A stretch of DNA of 64,000 nucleotides. Origin: Clostridiales bacterium. Lineage in GTDB: Bacteria; Bacillota; Clostridia; Oscillospirales; Oscillospiraceae. A program made the translations under genes and the position numbers. Location: contig SFFV01000010.1 in the NCBI GenBank assembly GCA_004557735.1, positions 1 to 64,000 on the forward strand, read 5' to 3'. Numbering within the stretch: the stretch's first letter is position 1; every line of letters begins with the position of its first letter. Positions 7,692 through 16,646 of the stretch are shown piece by piece. The notes under the pieces were generated by a model, which was not told where the DNA came from, ran no database searches, and saw only the letters and a program-made list of their open reading frames with translations.

Positions 7692-8993
7692 TTACTTCTT
7701 TTCAAGGTGGTCCTTGCCGCCCATGTACGGACGAAGCGGTTCGGGGATATCGACGCTGCCGTCGGCGTGCAGGTGGTTTTCGAGGAACGCGATGAGCATG
7801 CGCGGGGGAGCGACGACGGTGTTGTTGAGCGTATGCGCGAGATAGAGCTTGCCGTCCTCGCCGCGAACGCGGATCTTCAGCCGGCGCGCCTGCGCGTCGC
7901 CGAGATTCGAGCAGGAGCAGACCTCAAAATACTTCTTCTGGCGCGGGCTCCACGCCTCGATATCGCAGCTTTTGACCTTGAGATCGGCGAGATCGCCCGA
8001 GCAGCATTCAAGCTGCCGCACCGGGATCTCCAGCGAGCGGAACAGCTCGACGCTGTAGCGCCACATCTTCTCGTACCAGTCCATGCTCTCCTCGGGCTTG
8101 CACACGACGATCATTTCCTGCTTTTCAAACTGGTGGATGCGGTACACGCCGCGCTCCTCGATGCCGTGCGCGCCCTTTTCCTTGCGGAAGCAGGGGGAGT
8201 AGCTCGTGTAGGTGATGGGAAGCTCCTTTTCCGGCACGATGCGGTCGATGAACGAGCCGATCATGGAATGCTCGCTCGTGCCGATGAGATAGAGATCCTC
8301 GCCCTCGATCTTGTACATCATGGCGTCCATATCGTTCTGGGACATGACGCCCTGCACCACGTCGCCGTGGATCATGTAGGGGGGGATGTAGTAGACAAAT
8401 CCCTTGTCGATCATAAAGTCGCGCGCATACGCCAGCACCGCGGAGTGCAGCCGGGCGATATCGCCGCGCAGGTAATAGAATCCGTTGCCGGACACGCGGC
8501 GCGCCGCGTCGAGATCGATGCCGTTGAAGCTCTCCATGATCTCGGTATGGTAGGGGATCTCAAACTCCGGCACTTTCGCCTCGCCGAAGCGCTGCACCTC
8601 GACGTTGCAGCTGTCGTCCGGCCCGATGGGGACGCTCGGATCGATCATCTGCGGGATGAGCATCATGCGTTTGGTAAGCTCGGCTTCGTACTGCGGCTCG
8701 AGTTTTTCCAGCTCGGCCAGACGCGCGGCCTCGCGCGCGACCTCGGCCTTGACGTCCTCGGCCTCTTCCAGCTTGGAGGGGTCCTTTTTCGCCTGACCCA
8801 TCAGCATGCCGATCTTCTTGGAAAGGGCGTTGCGGTTGGCGCGAAGCTCGTTCGCTTCGGTCTTTGCCGCGCGCAGCTTCCCGTCCAGCTCCAGCACCTC
8901 GTCCACAAGGGGGAGCTTCCTGTCCTGAAACTTTTTGCGGATGTTCCCGCGCACAAGCTCCGGGTTCTCACGAATAAATCGAATGTCCAGCAT
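7692..8993 (-). CDS. serS: Serine--tRNA ligase (divergent type)
   Basis: A class II aminoacyl-tRNA synthetase of 433 residues that charges tRNA-Ser. The N-terminal arm (about residues 1-110) is a long coiled coil (LDIRFIRENPELVRGNIRKK). Motif 2 reads SPCFRKEKGAHGIEERGVYR and motif 3 reads LNNTVVAPPRMLIAFLENH, both different from the common bacterial versions (SEAGSAGRDTRGLIR-like and GSGLAVGRTLVAILENY-like) but keeping the class II arginines. A TSEHSMIG loop replaces the usual TAE loop. AGGAGA precedes the ATG at 8993. It lies 18 bp after parB, so no T-box leader is possible and transcription comes from the parA promoter. Confidence 0.92.
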   Translation of the reverse strand: MLDIRFIRENPELVRGNIRKKFQDRKLPLVDEVLELDGKLRAAKTEANELRANRNALSKKIGMLMGQAKKDPSKLEEAEDVKAEVAREAARLAELEKLEPQYEAELTKRMMLIPQMIDPSVPIGPDDSCNVEVQRFGEAKVPEFEIPYHTEIMESFNGIDLDAARRVSGNGFYYLRGDIARLHSAVLAYARDFMIDKGFVYYIPPYMIHGDVVQGVMSQNDMDAMMYKIEGEDLYLIGTSEHSMIGSFIDRIVPEKELPITYTSYSPCFRKEKGAHGIEERGVYRIHQFEKQEMIVVCKPEESMDWYEKMWRYSVELFRSLEIPVRQLECCSGDLADLKVKSCDIEAWSPRQKKYFEVCSCSNLGDAQARRLKIRVRGEDGKLYLAHTLNNTVVAPPRMLIAFLENHLHADGSVDIPEPLRPYMGGKDHLEKK

Positions 8994-9011
8994 GGTATTT
9001 TCTCCTCAAAG

Positions 9012-9905
9012 TTATTTCTTTTTCCAGGGCATGTCCATCTTTTTCAGCGCGTCCATCAGCGCCTCGCGGTCGTCGGCGGAGTAGAACTCCAGCGCGATGC
9101 GGCCCTTTTTCTGGCCGCCCTGGAACTTTACGCCGCGGCCGAGCGCGTCGCTGAGCGCTTTTTCCGCCTCGCGGACGTAATCCACGACCGGCGGCTTTTT
9201 TTCCTCTTTTTCCGGCCGCTCCGCCTGCCGAAGCAGGGACGCGACGAGCGTTTCCGTCTGCCGGACGCTCAGAGCCCGCGATTCGACCTCGGCGGCCGCC
9301 TTTTCGCGCAGCGTCTCGGTTTTGAGCGGCAGAAGCGCCCGCGCGTGCCCGGCGGAGAGCTTCCCGGAGGACACCTTCTTTTGCAGCGTCTCGCCAAGGG
9401 AGAGAAGGCGCAGCGCGTTTGTGACCGCCGGGCGCGATTTCTGCACGCGCGAGGCGACCTGCTCCTGCGTGAGGCCGTAGTCGTCCATGAGCTTTTTATA
9501 CCCCGCGGCTTCCTCCATGGGGTTTAAGTCCTCGCGCTGGAGGTTCTCCACAAGCGCAAGCTCCATCGCGAGCCTGTCGTCCGCTTCCAGGATCCGCACC
9601 GGCACTTCCCTGAGCCCCGCCGCGCGCGCCGCGCGCCAGCGCCGTTCGCCGGCTATGATCTGATAGTACCCCTTGTCCAGCGGGCGTACCGTAATGGGCT
9701 GGATCAGCCCGTATTCGCGGATGGACGCCGCCAGTTCCTCGATCGCCGCGGGGTCAAACTCCCGGCGCGGCTGATCCTTCCGCGGCTCGACCCGCGAGAT
9801 CGGCAGGGTCTGCGCCGTTTCCTTTTCGAGGACGTTTTCCTCTTCGCCGAACAGGGCGGAAAGCCCGGTTCCGAGCCGTGACGTCTTTTCCTTTGCCATC
9901 TTCAT
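9012..9905 (-). CDS. parB: Chromosome partitioning protein ParB (Spo0J)
   Basis: A 297-residue ParB/Spo0J. The N-terminal CTPase/Srx domain has QPITVRPL and the arginine patch AGERRWRAARAAG; the central helix-turn-helix (LTQEQVASRVQKSRPAVTNALRLL) reads parS; the C-terminal about 45 residues form the dimer domain. It loads on parS and spreads by CTP-gated sliding, recruiting SMC. The ATG at 9905 overlaps the parA stop as ATGA; a second ATG at 9899 is an alternative. Two parS sites lie just upstream of the operon promoter. Confidence 0.96.
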   Translation of the reverse strand: MKMAKEKTSRLGTGLSALFGEEENVLEKETAQTLPISRVEPRKDQPRREFDPAAIEELAASIREYGLIQPITVRPLDKGYYQIIAGERRWRAARAAGLREVPVRILEADDRLAMELALVENLQREDLNPMEEAAGYKKLMDDYGLTQEQVASRVQKSRPAVTNALRLLSLGETLQKKVSSGKLSAGHARALLPLKTETLREKAAAEVESRALSVRQTETLVASLLRQAERPEKEEKKPPVVDYVREAEKALSDALGRGVKFQGGQKKGRIALEFYSADDREALMDALKKMDMPWKKK

Positions 9906-10657
9906 CCCTGCCTCTGCAAAAATTCCTCGGCGGCGGCGAGATACGCGCGCGCGCCCTTCGACCCGGCGTCGTACTCCGTGATCGGGCGGCCGTGGCTCGG
10001 CGCCTCGGCCAGACGGACGTTGCGCGGGATGACCGTATCGTACACCCGCGCGCCGAAATACCGCCGCAGCTCCTCGGCGACCTGCGTGGAAAAGTTCAGG
10101 CGGTTATCGTACATCGTAAGGAGTATGCCCTCGATATAGAGGTTTTTGTTCAGCCGCCGGTTCGCGATCTTCACCGACGTTGTGAGATCGGCCACGCCCT
10201 CCATGGCGTAATACTCGCACTGCAGCGGCACGAGCAGACTGTCCGCCGCGGTGAACGCGTTGAGCGTCAGTATGCCCAGCGACGGCGGGCAGTCAATGAA
10301 TATGTAGTCGAAATCGTCCCGGACGGTGTCCAGCGCTTCGCGGAGGCGGTATTCGCGCCGCTCCACGTTCGCAAGCTCGACCTCCGCGCCCGAAAGATCG
10401 GTGTTTGACGGCAGCACCCAGCCGTACGGCAGACGGATGACCGCGTCCTCCGCGCTCGTTCTGCCCATCACGACGTCGTATGCCGTCGGGTTGCTGCGCT
10501 TTGAGACGCCCATGCCGGACGTGCTGTTGCCCTGCGGATCGAAGTCCACAAGCAGCGTTTTTTTGCCGAGTCTCGCCAGCGCCGCCGTGAGATTCACGCT
10601 CGTTGTCGTTTTGCCGACGCCGCCCTTCTGGTTGGCGACGGCAATCACCTTGCCCAT
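9902..10657 (-). CDS. parA: Chromosome partitioning ATPase ParA (Soj)
   Basis: A 251-residue deviant Walker ATPase: NQKGGVGKTTTSVNL near the N-terminus, LLVDFDPQGNSTSG (Walker A'), and IFIDCPPSLGILTLNA (Walker B). Soj cycles on DNA with ParB and, in Bacillus, also regulates DnaA. I placed the start at the ATG at 10657, which has AGGGGG upstream and gives the normal Soj length; the longer frame back to 10804 would start inside a parS site and upstream of the promoter. Confidence 0.95.
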   Translation of the reverse strand: MGKVIAVANQKGGVGKTTTSVNLTAALARLGKKTLLVDFDPQGNSTSGMGVSKRSNPTAYDVVMGRTSAEDAVIRLPYGWVLPSNTDLSGAEVELANVERREYRLREALDTVRDDFDYIFIDCPPSLGILTLNAFTAADSLLVPLQCEYYAMEGVADLTTSVKIANRRLNKNLYIEGILLTMYDNRLNFSTQVAEELRRYFGARVYDTVIPRNVRLAEAPSHGRPITEYDAGSKGARAYLAAAEEFLQRQG

Positions 10658-10757
10658 TTCTTTGCCCCCTTTTGGGTCTTTCTCTTCCGCGTCCTCTTTC
10701 GGAGCAGGATCCGTCAGCCGCGCGGCTGACGGAGGGACCGTTTTCTCAGCACGCTTT

Positions 10758-10786
10758 ATTATAATGACGCGCTCTTCATTTTGCAA
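10758..10786 (-). promoter_or_regulatory. parA promoter
   Basis: On the minus strand TTGCAA (plus 10781-10786), a 17-bp spacer, and TATAAT (plus 10758-10763). The predicted start near 10750 gives a leader of about 90 nt before parA. parS-1 begins two bases upstream of the -35. Confidence 0.85.
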
Positions 10787-10787
10787 C

Positions 10788-10803
10788 TGTTTCACGTGAA
10801 ACA
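10788..10803. promoter_or_regulatory. parS site 1
   Basis: TGTTTCACGTGAAACA, a perfect 16-bp palindrome matching the bacterial parS consensus TGTTNCACGTGAAACA. It abuts the -35 of the parA promoter, so ParB binding could repress the operon. Confidence 0.95.
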
Positions 10804-10833
10804 TTTTCGCAACGGCCCGGCAGCGCCGGACAA

Positions 10834-10849
10834 TGTTTCACGTGAAACA
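10834..10849. promoter_or_regulatory. parS site 2
   Basis: A second perfect TGTTTCACGTGAAACA, 46 bp from the first and 15 bp before the gpr stop codon. The pair lies about 39 kb from the dnaA-dnaN origin region. Confidence 0.95.
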
Positions 10850-10863
10850 CCGCGCGGGAAGCG

Positions 10864-11763
10864 TCAGGCAAGAAACATATCGATATCCTCAACGGTGAGC
10901 GCGTCGTGCAGCGCGAGATCGATCGCATAGCCGACGAGCCGGGCGCTGTCGCGCACGCGGCTGTCAATGTCCCGCGGCGTGACGAAAAGCTCCGTATCCT
11001 CCGGCAAGACGGTCTCCGCGCCGGAGAGATCGGCGCAGAGCGTGCGCGCGTCCACGACCGTCGGCACGCCGACGGCGACGACCGGAACGCCGAGGACGTC
11101 CTCCGTGAGGGCACTGCGCGCGTTGCCGACACCGGAGCCGGGAACGATGCCCGCGTTCGTTACCTGCACCGCGCGGCAGAGCCTCACCGTGTCCCGCGCC
11201 GACAGCGCGTCCACGGCGATCACGCGGTCGGGGCGAACGAGCGAGACGACGCCGCGGACAAGCGCCGCGCTCTCGATGCCGGTCGTGCCGAGAACGCCGG
11301 TGCGGAAAACGCTCACCGGGCGGAACGCCGCGAACTCCTCCGGCAGGCGCGTTTTCAAATGGCGCGTGACGAGCACGCACGCGACGGCGAGCGGTCCGAG
11401 GGCGTCCGGCGTGATATCCGGGTTCCCAAGCCCGACGACAAGGGCGCTATCGTCCGGTTCCATGGCAAGCTGCGTGCGGATCTCCCGGGCAAGCACGCCG
11501 CACGCGCGGCGGAAGGCGTCCTCCTCGCGCCGGACGAGCGCGTCGAGCGAGATCGTGACATAGCGCCCTTTTGGTTTACATAATGTATCGGCCGCCTTCT
11601 CGTTGCGTATCTCCACGGTCTCGACGGCGAGACCGTCGCGCGATTCGGACCGCGCCGAAACGCCCTCCGGATCGGCGCCGCGTGTTCTGGTCCATACGTC
11701 GCGCGACTCGCACGCGAGATCGGTCCGGAAAGAATCGTCCAAGAAAATCTCCCCCTGTGCCAT
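10864..11763 (-). CDS. gpr: Germination protease GPR
   Basis: A 299-residue aspartic-type peptidase (family A25) that degrades small acid-soluble spore proteins in germinating spores. The N-terminal FRTDLACESRD segment corresponds to the propeptide region, and the family core ALVVGLGNPDITPDALGP and VTNAGIVPGSGVGN is intact. A weak ribosome site precedes the ATG at 11763, as is common for forespore-expressed genes; a GCATA near the right distance upstream could be part of a sigma-G -35 but the match is partial. It shows the organism can sporulate. The rpsT gene is divergent. Confidence 0.95.
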   Translation of the reverse strand: MAQGEIFLDDSFRTDLACESRDVWTRTRGADPEGVSARSESRDGLAVETVEIRNEKAADTLCKPKGRYVTISLDALVRREEDAFRRACGVLAREIRTQLAMEPDDSALVVGLGNPDITPDALGPLAVACVLVTRHLKTRLPEEFAAFRPVSVFRTGVLGTTGIESAALVRGVVSLVRPDRVIAVDALSARDTVRLCRAVQVTNAGIVPGSGVGNARSALTEDVLGVPVVAVGVPTVVDARTLCADLSGAETVLPEDTELFVTPRDIDSRVRDSARLVGYAIDLALHDALTVEDIDMFLA

Positions 11764-11833
11764 ATCTTGTGGTCAGTATTTGAAACCGGCACAAAAGTAT
11801 GCAAAATTTTTGCAGAGAAAGCGAAAAAAGTGC

Positions 11834-11862
11834 TTGCAAATTCAAGAATGCTCCTTTATAAT
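11834..11862 (+). promoter_or_regulatory. rpsT promoter
   Basis: TTGCAA (11834-11839), 17-bp spacer, TATAAT (11857-11862). Confidence 0.85.
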
Positions 11863-11919
11863 AACAAAACGCGGGTTCGTCGATCCGCAGGAGTATTGAA
11901 TGGAGGAGGTGGCTAAAGA

Positions 11920-12186
11920 ATGGCCAACATCAAGTCTTCGGCCAAGAGGGTTCTCGTCTCCCGTGTTCGCGCCGAGCGCAACAAGGCGGACAAGTCTGAG
12001 CTCAAGACCACGATCAAAAAGTTTGACGCCGCTGCGACGGAAGGAAATAAGGAGAACGCCGAGGCTGCCTACAAAGCCGCTGTCAAGTCGGTTGACCGCG
12101 CGGTGTCCAAGGGTCTGCTCCACAAGAACAACGCAGCTCGCAAGAAGTCCAGCATGGCTTCCAAGATGAACGCGCTGAGCGAATAA
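11920..12186 (+). CDS. rpsT: 30S ribosomal protein S20
   Basis: An 88-residue basic, helical protein with the S20 start MANIKSSAKRVLVSRVRAER and the C-terminal KNNAARKKSSMASKMN. It binds the 5' domain of 16S rRNA. GGAGGAGG lies upstream of the ATG at 11920. It is a single-gene unit with its own promoter and terminator. Confidence 0.96.
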   Translation: MANIKSSAKRVLVSRVRAERNKADKSELKTTIKKFDAAATEGNKENAEAAYKAAVKSVDRAVSKGLLHKNNAARKKSSMASKMNALSE

Positions 12187-12200
12187 TCCTCAAAACCGGA

Positions 12201-12231
12201 CGATGCGGCAGGTTCCTGCCGCATCGTTTTT
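12201..12231 (+). terminator. rpsT terminator
   Basis: CGATGCGGCAGG / CCTGCCGCATCG with a two-base TT gap in the loop region, followed by TTTTTCTG. Confidence 0.93.
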
Positions 12232-12360
12232 CTGTTATCTTCCAAAGAATTTGCAAATAGGACATATATTACAGCAGAAGATACATTATAATATACAACA
12301 GGCGGAGCGGAGGAGCGACGCAGCCGCACACAAACGAACAACATTTGCGAGGTTATGCTT

Positions 12361-13257
12361 ATGGCCAAGTCCTTAATGATGCTGGTAAACCCCGCCGCCG
12401 GGCGGTCGATGTCCGATCTCAATCTCGGCGCGGCGGTCTCCACGTTTGCTCTCAACGGGTATTGTCCGACGGTATATTATACGACGGCGCCGGGGACGGC
12501 GACGAAAATCGTCGCGGAGAACGCCGCGAACTACGAGCGGCTCGTGTGTCTCGGCGGCGACGGCACGCTCTCCGATACGATCGCCGGTCTGATGGCGCTG
12601 CCGGAGGAGAAGCGCCCGAAGCTCGGCTACATCCCGATGGGCACGGCGAACGACGTGGCAAACACGCTCGGCCTTCCGATGCGCCAGCCCGCGCGCGCCG
12701 CCGAAATGATCCTCGCCGGAAAGCCGCTGCACTACGACGTCGGCGAGATGGACGGCGTCGGCTTCTTCACCTATATCGCCGCCTTCGGCGCGTTTACCGA
12801 GGTGAGCTACAAAACCGATCAGGAGCTCAAGCGCACGCTCGGCCATCTGGCGTATGTCCTCGGCGGGCTGAACGCCCTTTCGACCATCAAAAGCTACAAA
12901 ACCGTCATCGAGCACGAGAACGGCGTAATCGAGGGCGACTTCATTTACGGCGCAATGTCCAACTCCCTGAGCGTCGCGGGCATGGTGCGTCTGAACGACG
13001 AGCTTGTCGATCTCTCGGACGGGAAATTCGAGGTGCTTCTCGTGCGCCGTCCGAAGGACGTGGCAGAGATCAACAGCATCCTCACGGGCGTGCTGAACAA
13101 GACCTACGAAAGCCCCTGTCTCACGGTCGTGCAGTCGAGCTTCGTGAAATTCACCTTTGACCAGCCCGTGCCCTGGACGCGCGACGGCGAGGACGGCGGC
13201 ACACACCGGGAGCTTTGTCTGCGCTCGCACCACCACGCCGTGGATATCTACTGCTGA
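12361..13257 (+). CDS. Diacylglycerol/lipid kinase family protein (YegS/DgkB type)
   Basis: A 298-residue soluble lipid kinase. It has MLVNPAAG at the N-terminus, the nucleotide-binding CLGGDGTLSDTIAG (about residues 62-75) and IPMGTANDVANTLGLP (about residues 95-110), all diagnostic of the DAGK catalytic family. Such enzymes phosphorylate diacylglycerol or related lipids on the inner leaflet. GAGG eight bases upstream favours the ATG at 12361 over the one at 12355. A TATAAT at 12287-12292 without a clear -35 may be its promoter. Confidence 0.88.
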   Translation: MAKSLMMLVNPAAGRSMSDLNLGAAVSTFALNGYCPTVYYTTAPGTATKIVAENAANYERLVCLGGDGTLSDTIAGLMALPEEKRPKLGYIPMGTANDVANTLGLPMRQPARAAEMILAGKPLHYDVGEMDGVGFFTYIAAFGAFTEVSYKTDQELKRTLGHLAYVLGGLNALSTIKSYKTVIEHENGVIEGDFIYGAMSNSLSVAGMVRLNDELVDLSDGKFEVLLVRRPKDVAEINSILTGVLNKTYESPCLTVVQSSFVKFTFDQPVPWTRDGEDGGTHRELCLRSHHHAVDIYC

Positions 13258-13275
13258 AACCACAAAATATGGTAT

Positions 13276-13304
13276 ACCGCCGCCGGTTTTCCGGCGGCGG
13301 TTTT
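13276..13304 (+). terminator. Terminator of the lipid kinase gene
   Basis: ACCGCCGCCGG / CCGGCGGCGGT with a TTTT loop and a TTT tail, 18 bp after the stop codon. Confidence 0.9.
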
Positions 13305-13432
13305 CCATATATGCCCCCGCGCTGCCGCCGCTTCGGGCGTCGGGCGGAGGGCGTTTCGCCATTCTGCACAGTTTCCGAATTTACTTTGTTAAATTTTTTG
13401 CATAAAAAAATTTTAAAAATTCAAATTTTGTC

Positions 13433-13461
13433 TTGCAATTCGCGTTTTGAGCGTTTATAAT
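13433..13461 (+). promoter_or_regulatory. Promoter of the TAXI-TRAP operon
   Basis: TTGCAA (13433-13438), 17-bp spacer, TATAAT (13456-13461), giving a leader of about 85 nt. The upstream 50 bp are A/T-rich, like an UP element. Confidence 0.85.
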
Positions 13462-13551
13462 GCGTCCATACGAAAGAAATTTCCTGCGGCTTGCAAAAAT
13501 CGCGGTTTTGCGGGAAAAACATCCGTCAGAATGACAAGGAGGAAAGGAAAA

Positions 13552-14538
13552 ATGAAAAAGATACTGGCTCTGGTTTTGGCGCTGTGCATGGTGTTTGCGC
13601 TGTGCGCCTGCGGCAGCTCCTCGGGTGAGACCGCCCCGGCGGCGTCGGGCGTTTCGCTGAACGTCGGCACCGGCGGCGAAAGCGGCACCTATTACGGCTA
13701 CACCGGCATCCTCGGCACCGTGATCGGGCAGAAGACCGATATCAAACTCACGGTCGTCGCGACCGGCGGCTCCAAGGATAACCTCGTGAGCATGCAGGAC
13801 GGCATGTACGATCTTGCGACCGTGCAGTCCGACGTTATGACCTACGCCTACAACGGCACGAACTCCTTTGCCGACTCCGGCAAGATCGACGGCTTCCGCG
13901 TTCTGTGCGCCCTGTATCCCGAAACGGTGCAGATCGTCACGACCGATCCCTCGCTCAAGACGGTGGAAGACCTGCGCGGCAAGCGCGTGTGCGTCGGCGA
14001 CGTCGGCAGCGGCACCTACTTCAACGCCCTCGACGTGTTCGCCGCCTACGACATGACCATCGACGATGTTTCTCCCGTGTACCAGTCCTTCGGCGACAGC
14101 GCCGAGAGCCTCAAGGACGGCAAGATCGACGCCGCGTTCCTCTGCGCCGGCGCGCCGACCCCGGCCGTCACCGAGCTCGCCGCTTCCAAGACCGTGTACA
14201 TGATCGGCTTTGACGACGCGCACATGGAAAAGCTGCTCGCGGCCTGCCCGTGGTACGCCAAGCTCGTTCTCCCTGCCGGCACCTACGCGGGGTATGACGA
14301 GGACTGCGCCACCATCACCGTGAAAGCCACGCTCGTCTGCCGCGCCGATCTCGACGACGACACCGCCTACACCATCGTCAAGACCATCATGGAAAGCAAG
14401 GACGACATCGTCGCCCTGCACGAGAAAGGCAACAGCATCGATCTGACCTTTGCCACCGAGGGCATCGCCGTTCCGTTCGCTGCGGGCGCTGCGAAGTACT
14501 TCGCCGAAAACGGCATCACCGTCGAGACTGCCGGCTGA
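13552..14538 (+). CDS. TRAP transporter solute-binding lipoprotein, TAXI family
   Basis: A 328-residue lipoprotein. The signal peptide MKKILALVLALCMVFALCAC ends in a lipobox with Cys20 as the lipidation site. The mature part has the TAXI hallmarks LNVGTGGESGTYYGYTGILG and a second domain with KTVEDLRGKRVCVGDVGSGT. It captures a small organic acid or amino acid (glutamate or a dicarboxylate in studied members) outside the membrane and passes it to the permease at 14624. AAGGAGG precedes the ATG at 13552. Confidence 0.92.
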   Translation: MKKILALVLALCMVFALCACGSSSGETAPAASGVSLNVGTGGESGTYYGYTGILGTVIGQKTDIKLTVVATGGSKDNLVSMQDGMYDLATVQSDVMTYAYNGTNSFADSGKIDGFRVLCALYPETVQIVTTDPSLKTVEDLRGKRVCVGDVGSGTYFNALDVFAAYDMTIDDVSPVYQSFGDSAESLKDGKIDAAFLCAGAPTPAVTELAASKTVYMIGFDDAHMEKLLAACPWYAKLVLPAGTYAGYDEDCATITVKATLVCRADLDDDTAYTIVKTIMESKDDIVALHEKGNSIDLTFATEGIAVPFAAGAAKYFAENGITVETAG

Positions 14539-14563
14539 TCCTCCCGGCCGTCTCAAGCCATAG

Positions 14564-14584
14564 GGGAGGGGCTTTGCCCCTCCC
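14564..14584 (+). other. Intercistronic hairpin between TRAP receptor and permease
   Basis: GGGAGGGGC / GCCCCTCCC with a three-base loop and no T run. A stable hairpin here, after a binding-protein gene and before the permease, fits 3' end protection or partial attenuation that keeps receptor levels above permease levels. Confidence 0.7.
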
Positions 14585-14623
14585 ATTGCACATATACAAC
14601 GAGTCTTTTCGGGAGGTTCTCCT

Positions 14624-16549
14624 ATGTCTCACGACGCGACAAAAAATCTGAACGAGGTCATGCGCAAATATGACCGCGAATCGAATACCCGCGCCTGGGA
14701 GGGCAAGCCGAAGATCGCCGTGCAGGCCTATCTCGCGGCGTTCGCCGTTTTCGAGGTGTATGTAACGCTGTTCGGCACGATGCTCGACGAGGTGCGGCTC
14801 ACGTCGTTTGTCGGCGGGCTTCTGATCGCGGGCTTTCTCATCTACCCCAGCCACAAGCACGAATCCCGCGTAAACTTCGTCCCCTGGTACGACTGGGTCA
14901 TCATGGCGCTCGGCGCGGCTTCGTTCCTGTATTTCTGCTTCAACGCCAATACCATCGTGCAGCAGCTGCCGGCGCTTAAGCCGTATGAGGTCGCGCTCGG
15001 CGTGATCGGCATTCTCTCGCTTTTTGAGCTGTGCCGCCGGAGCACCGGCGTGCCCATCATGGTCGTGGCGGGCGTCTTTATCGTGTACGCGCTCTATTAC
15101 TACGGCGTCAAGCGCGGTCTCGGCGCCGGGGCGTTCAAATCGCTCATCTGCTCGCTCTTCTATAAAAAGACGGGCATTCTCTCCACGCCGATCAACGTCT
15201 GCTCCAAGTACATCGCGGTATTCATCATCTTCGGCGCGTTTTTGGAGCGCACCGGTATTTCCGGTTTCTTTATCAAGCTCGCCAACTCCCTCGCCGGCTC
15301 GTCCGCGGGCGGCCCGGCAAAGGTCGCCGTCATTTCGAGCGCCCTGTGCGGCATGGTGTCCGGCTCGTCCGTCGGCAACACGGTCACGACCGGCAGCGTC
15401 ACGATCCCGATGATGAAAAAGACCGGGTACAAGGGCGAGTTTGCCGGCGCGGTCGAGGCGGCGGCCTCCACCGGCGGGCAGATCATGCCCCCGATTATGG
15501 GCGCGGCGGCGTTCCTCATGGTGGACTATGTATCTCTGCCGTACTCGAACATCGTCGTGCGCGCCATTCTCCCTGCCGTGCTGTACTTTACCGGCATATT
15601 CATCTGCGTGCATCTGGAAGCGAAAAAAACCGGTCTGCAGGGCGTGCCGCGCAGCGAGCTGCCGCCCGTGCTGCCGCTCTTGAAAAAGTCGTACCTGCTG
15701 CTGCCGCTGGTGATCCTGGTGTATCTCGTTTCGTCCGGCAGCCGGACGATGGCGTTTGCCGCGGCGGTCGCCACGGTCGCCGCCATCGCCGTGAGTATGT
15801 TCGCGAAGGATACGCGCATGACGCCGAAGCGCTTCTTTGAGGCGCTCGCCGCCGGAACGCAGGGGTGCATTTCGGTCGGCGTTGCGTGCTGCGTGGCGGG
15901 CATCGTTGCGGGCTGTCTCACGATGACCGGCCTTGCCAACCAGATCCTCCAGGCTATCATCGGCGTTTCCGGCAACGCGAAGCTCCTCGCGCTGTTCCTC
16001 ACGATGCTCTGCTGCATCGTGCTCGGCATGGGCGTGCCGACGACCGCCAACTACTGCATCATGGCCACGACCTGCGCGCCGATCCTTGTACAGATGGGCA
16101 TTCCCACCGTTGCGGCGCACTTCTTCGTGTTCTACTTCGGCATCGTCGCGGACCTCACGCCGCCGGTCGCGCTCGCGGCCTATGCCGGCGCTGCCATTGC
16201 CGGCGCAAATCCGATGAAAACCGCCTTCAATGCGACGAAGCTCGCCATTGCGGCGTTCATCATCCCGTACATTCTCGCCTACAACCCCGCGATGGTGCTC
16301 GTGGACACAACCGTTGCGGAGGTCCTCTCGATCGCCGTCACGTCGCTCGTCGGTATGTTCGGCCTCGGCATGGCGCTCGAGGGCTTTTACCGGGGGAGCA
16401 TTCCCTGGTATCTGCGCATTCTCTCGGCCGCGGGCGGGCTGTGCCTTGTATACCCCGGCGCGGTGACGGACGTGATCGGCGTCGTCGTTGTCGGCACGAT
16501 CATCGTCCTGCAGCTTTTCAAGGAGAAGAGGGCGCGGAAAGCGGCATAA
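14624..16549 (+). CDS. TRAP transporter fused permease (DctQM type, TAXI family)
   Basis: A 641-residue polytopic protein with roughly 14-16 hydrophobic segments. The N-terminal third carries the small DctQ-like part; from about residue 130 on it is the DctM-like large subunit, with the signatures LVSGSSVGNTVTTGSVTIP-like (CGMVSGSSVGNTVTTGS), AAASTGGQIMPPIMGAAAFL and GMGVPTTANYCIMA. Such fusions pair with TAXI receptors and are driven by a sodium or proton gradient. GGGAGG precedes the ATG. Second gene of the operon that begins at 13552. Confidence 0.93.
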   Translation: MSHDATKNLNEVMRKYDRESNTRAWEGKPKIAVQAYLAAFAVFEVYVTLFGTMLDEVRLTSFVGGLLIAGFLIYPSHKHESRVNFVPWYDWVIMALGAASFLYFCFNANTIVQQLPALKPYEVALGVIGILSLFELCRRSTGVPIMVVAGVFIVYALYYYGVKRGLGAGAFKSLICSLFYKKTGILSTPINVCSKYIAVFIIFGAFLERTGISGFFIKLANSLAGSSAGGPAKVAVISSALCGMVSGSSVGNTVTTGSVTIPMMKKTGYKGEFAGAVEAAASTGGQIMPPIMGAAAFLMVDYVSLPYSNIVVRAILPAVLYFTGIFICVHLEAKKTGLQGVPRSELPPVLPLLKKSYLLLPLVILVYLVSSGSRTMAFAAAVATVAAIAVSMFAKDTRMTPKRFFEALAAGTQGCISVGVACCVAGIVAGCLTMTGLANQILQAIIGVSGNAKLLALFLTMLCCIVLGMGVPTTANYCIMATTCAPILVQMGIPTVAAHFFVFYFGIVADLTPPVALAAYAGAAIAGANPMKTAFNATKLAIAAFIIPYILAYNPAMVLVDTTVAEVLSIAVTSLVGMFGLGMALEGFYRGSIPWYLRILSAAGGLCLVYPGAVTDVIGVVVVGTIIVLQLFKEKRARKAA

Positions 16550-16646
16550 AGCCTTCGCCCGGCGCCAAGCCCGCCGCGGCAGCCGTGTCGGAATATGCCC
16601 CGCCGCACCGGAGGCTCTGCTCCGCTCACAGGGAAAACACACGGTT

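Noticed and set aside
10657..10804. An N-terminal extension of ParA beginning MFHVKQ
   Set aside because: It starts inside parS and upstream of the TATAAT promoter; the AGGGGG-preceded ATG at 10657 gives the normal protein.
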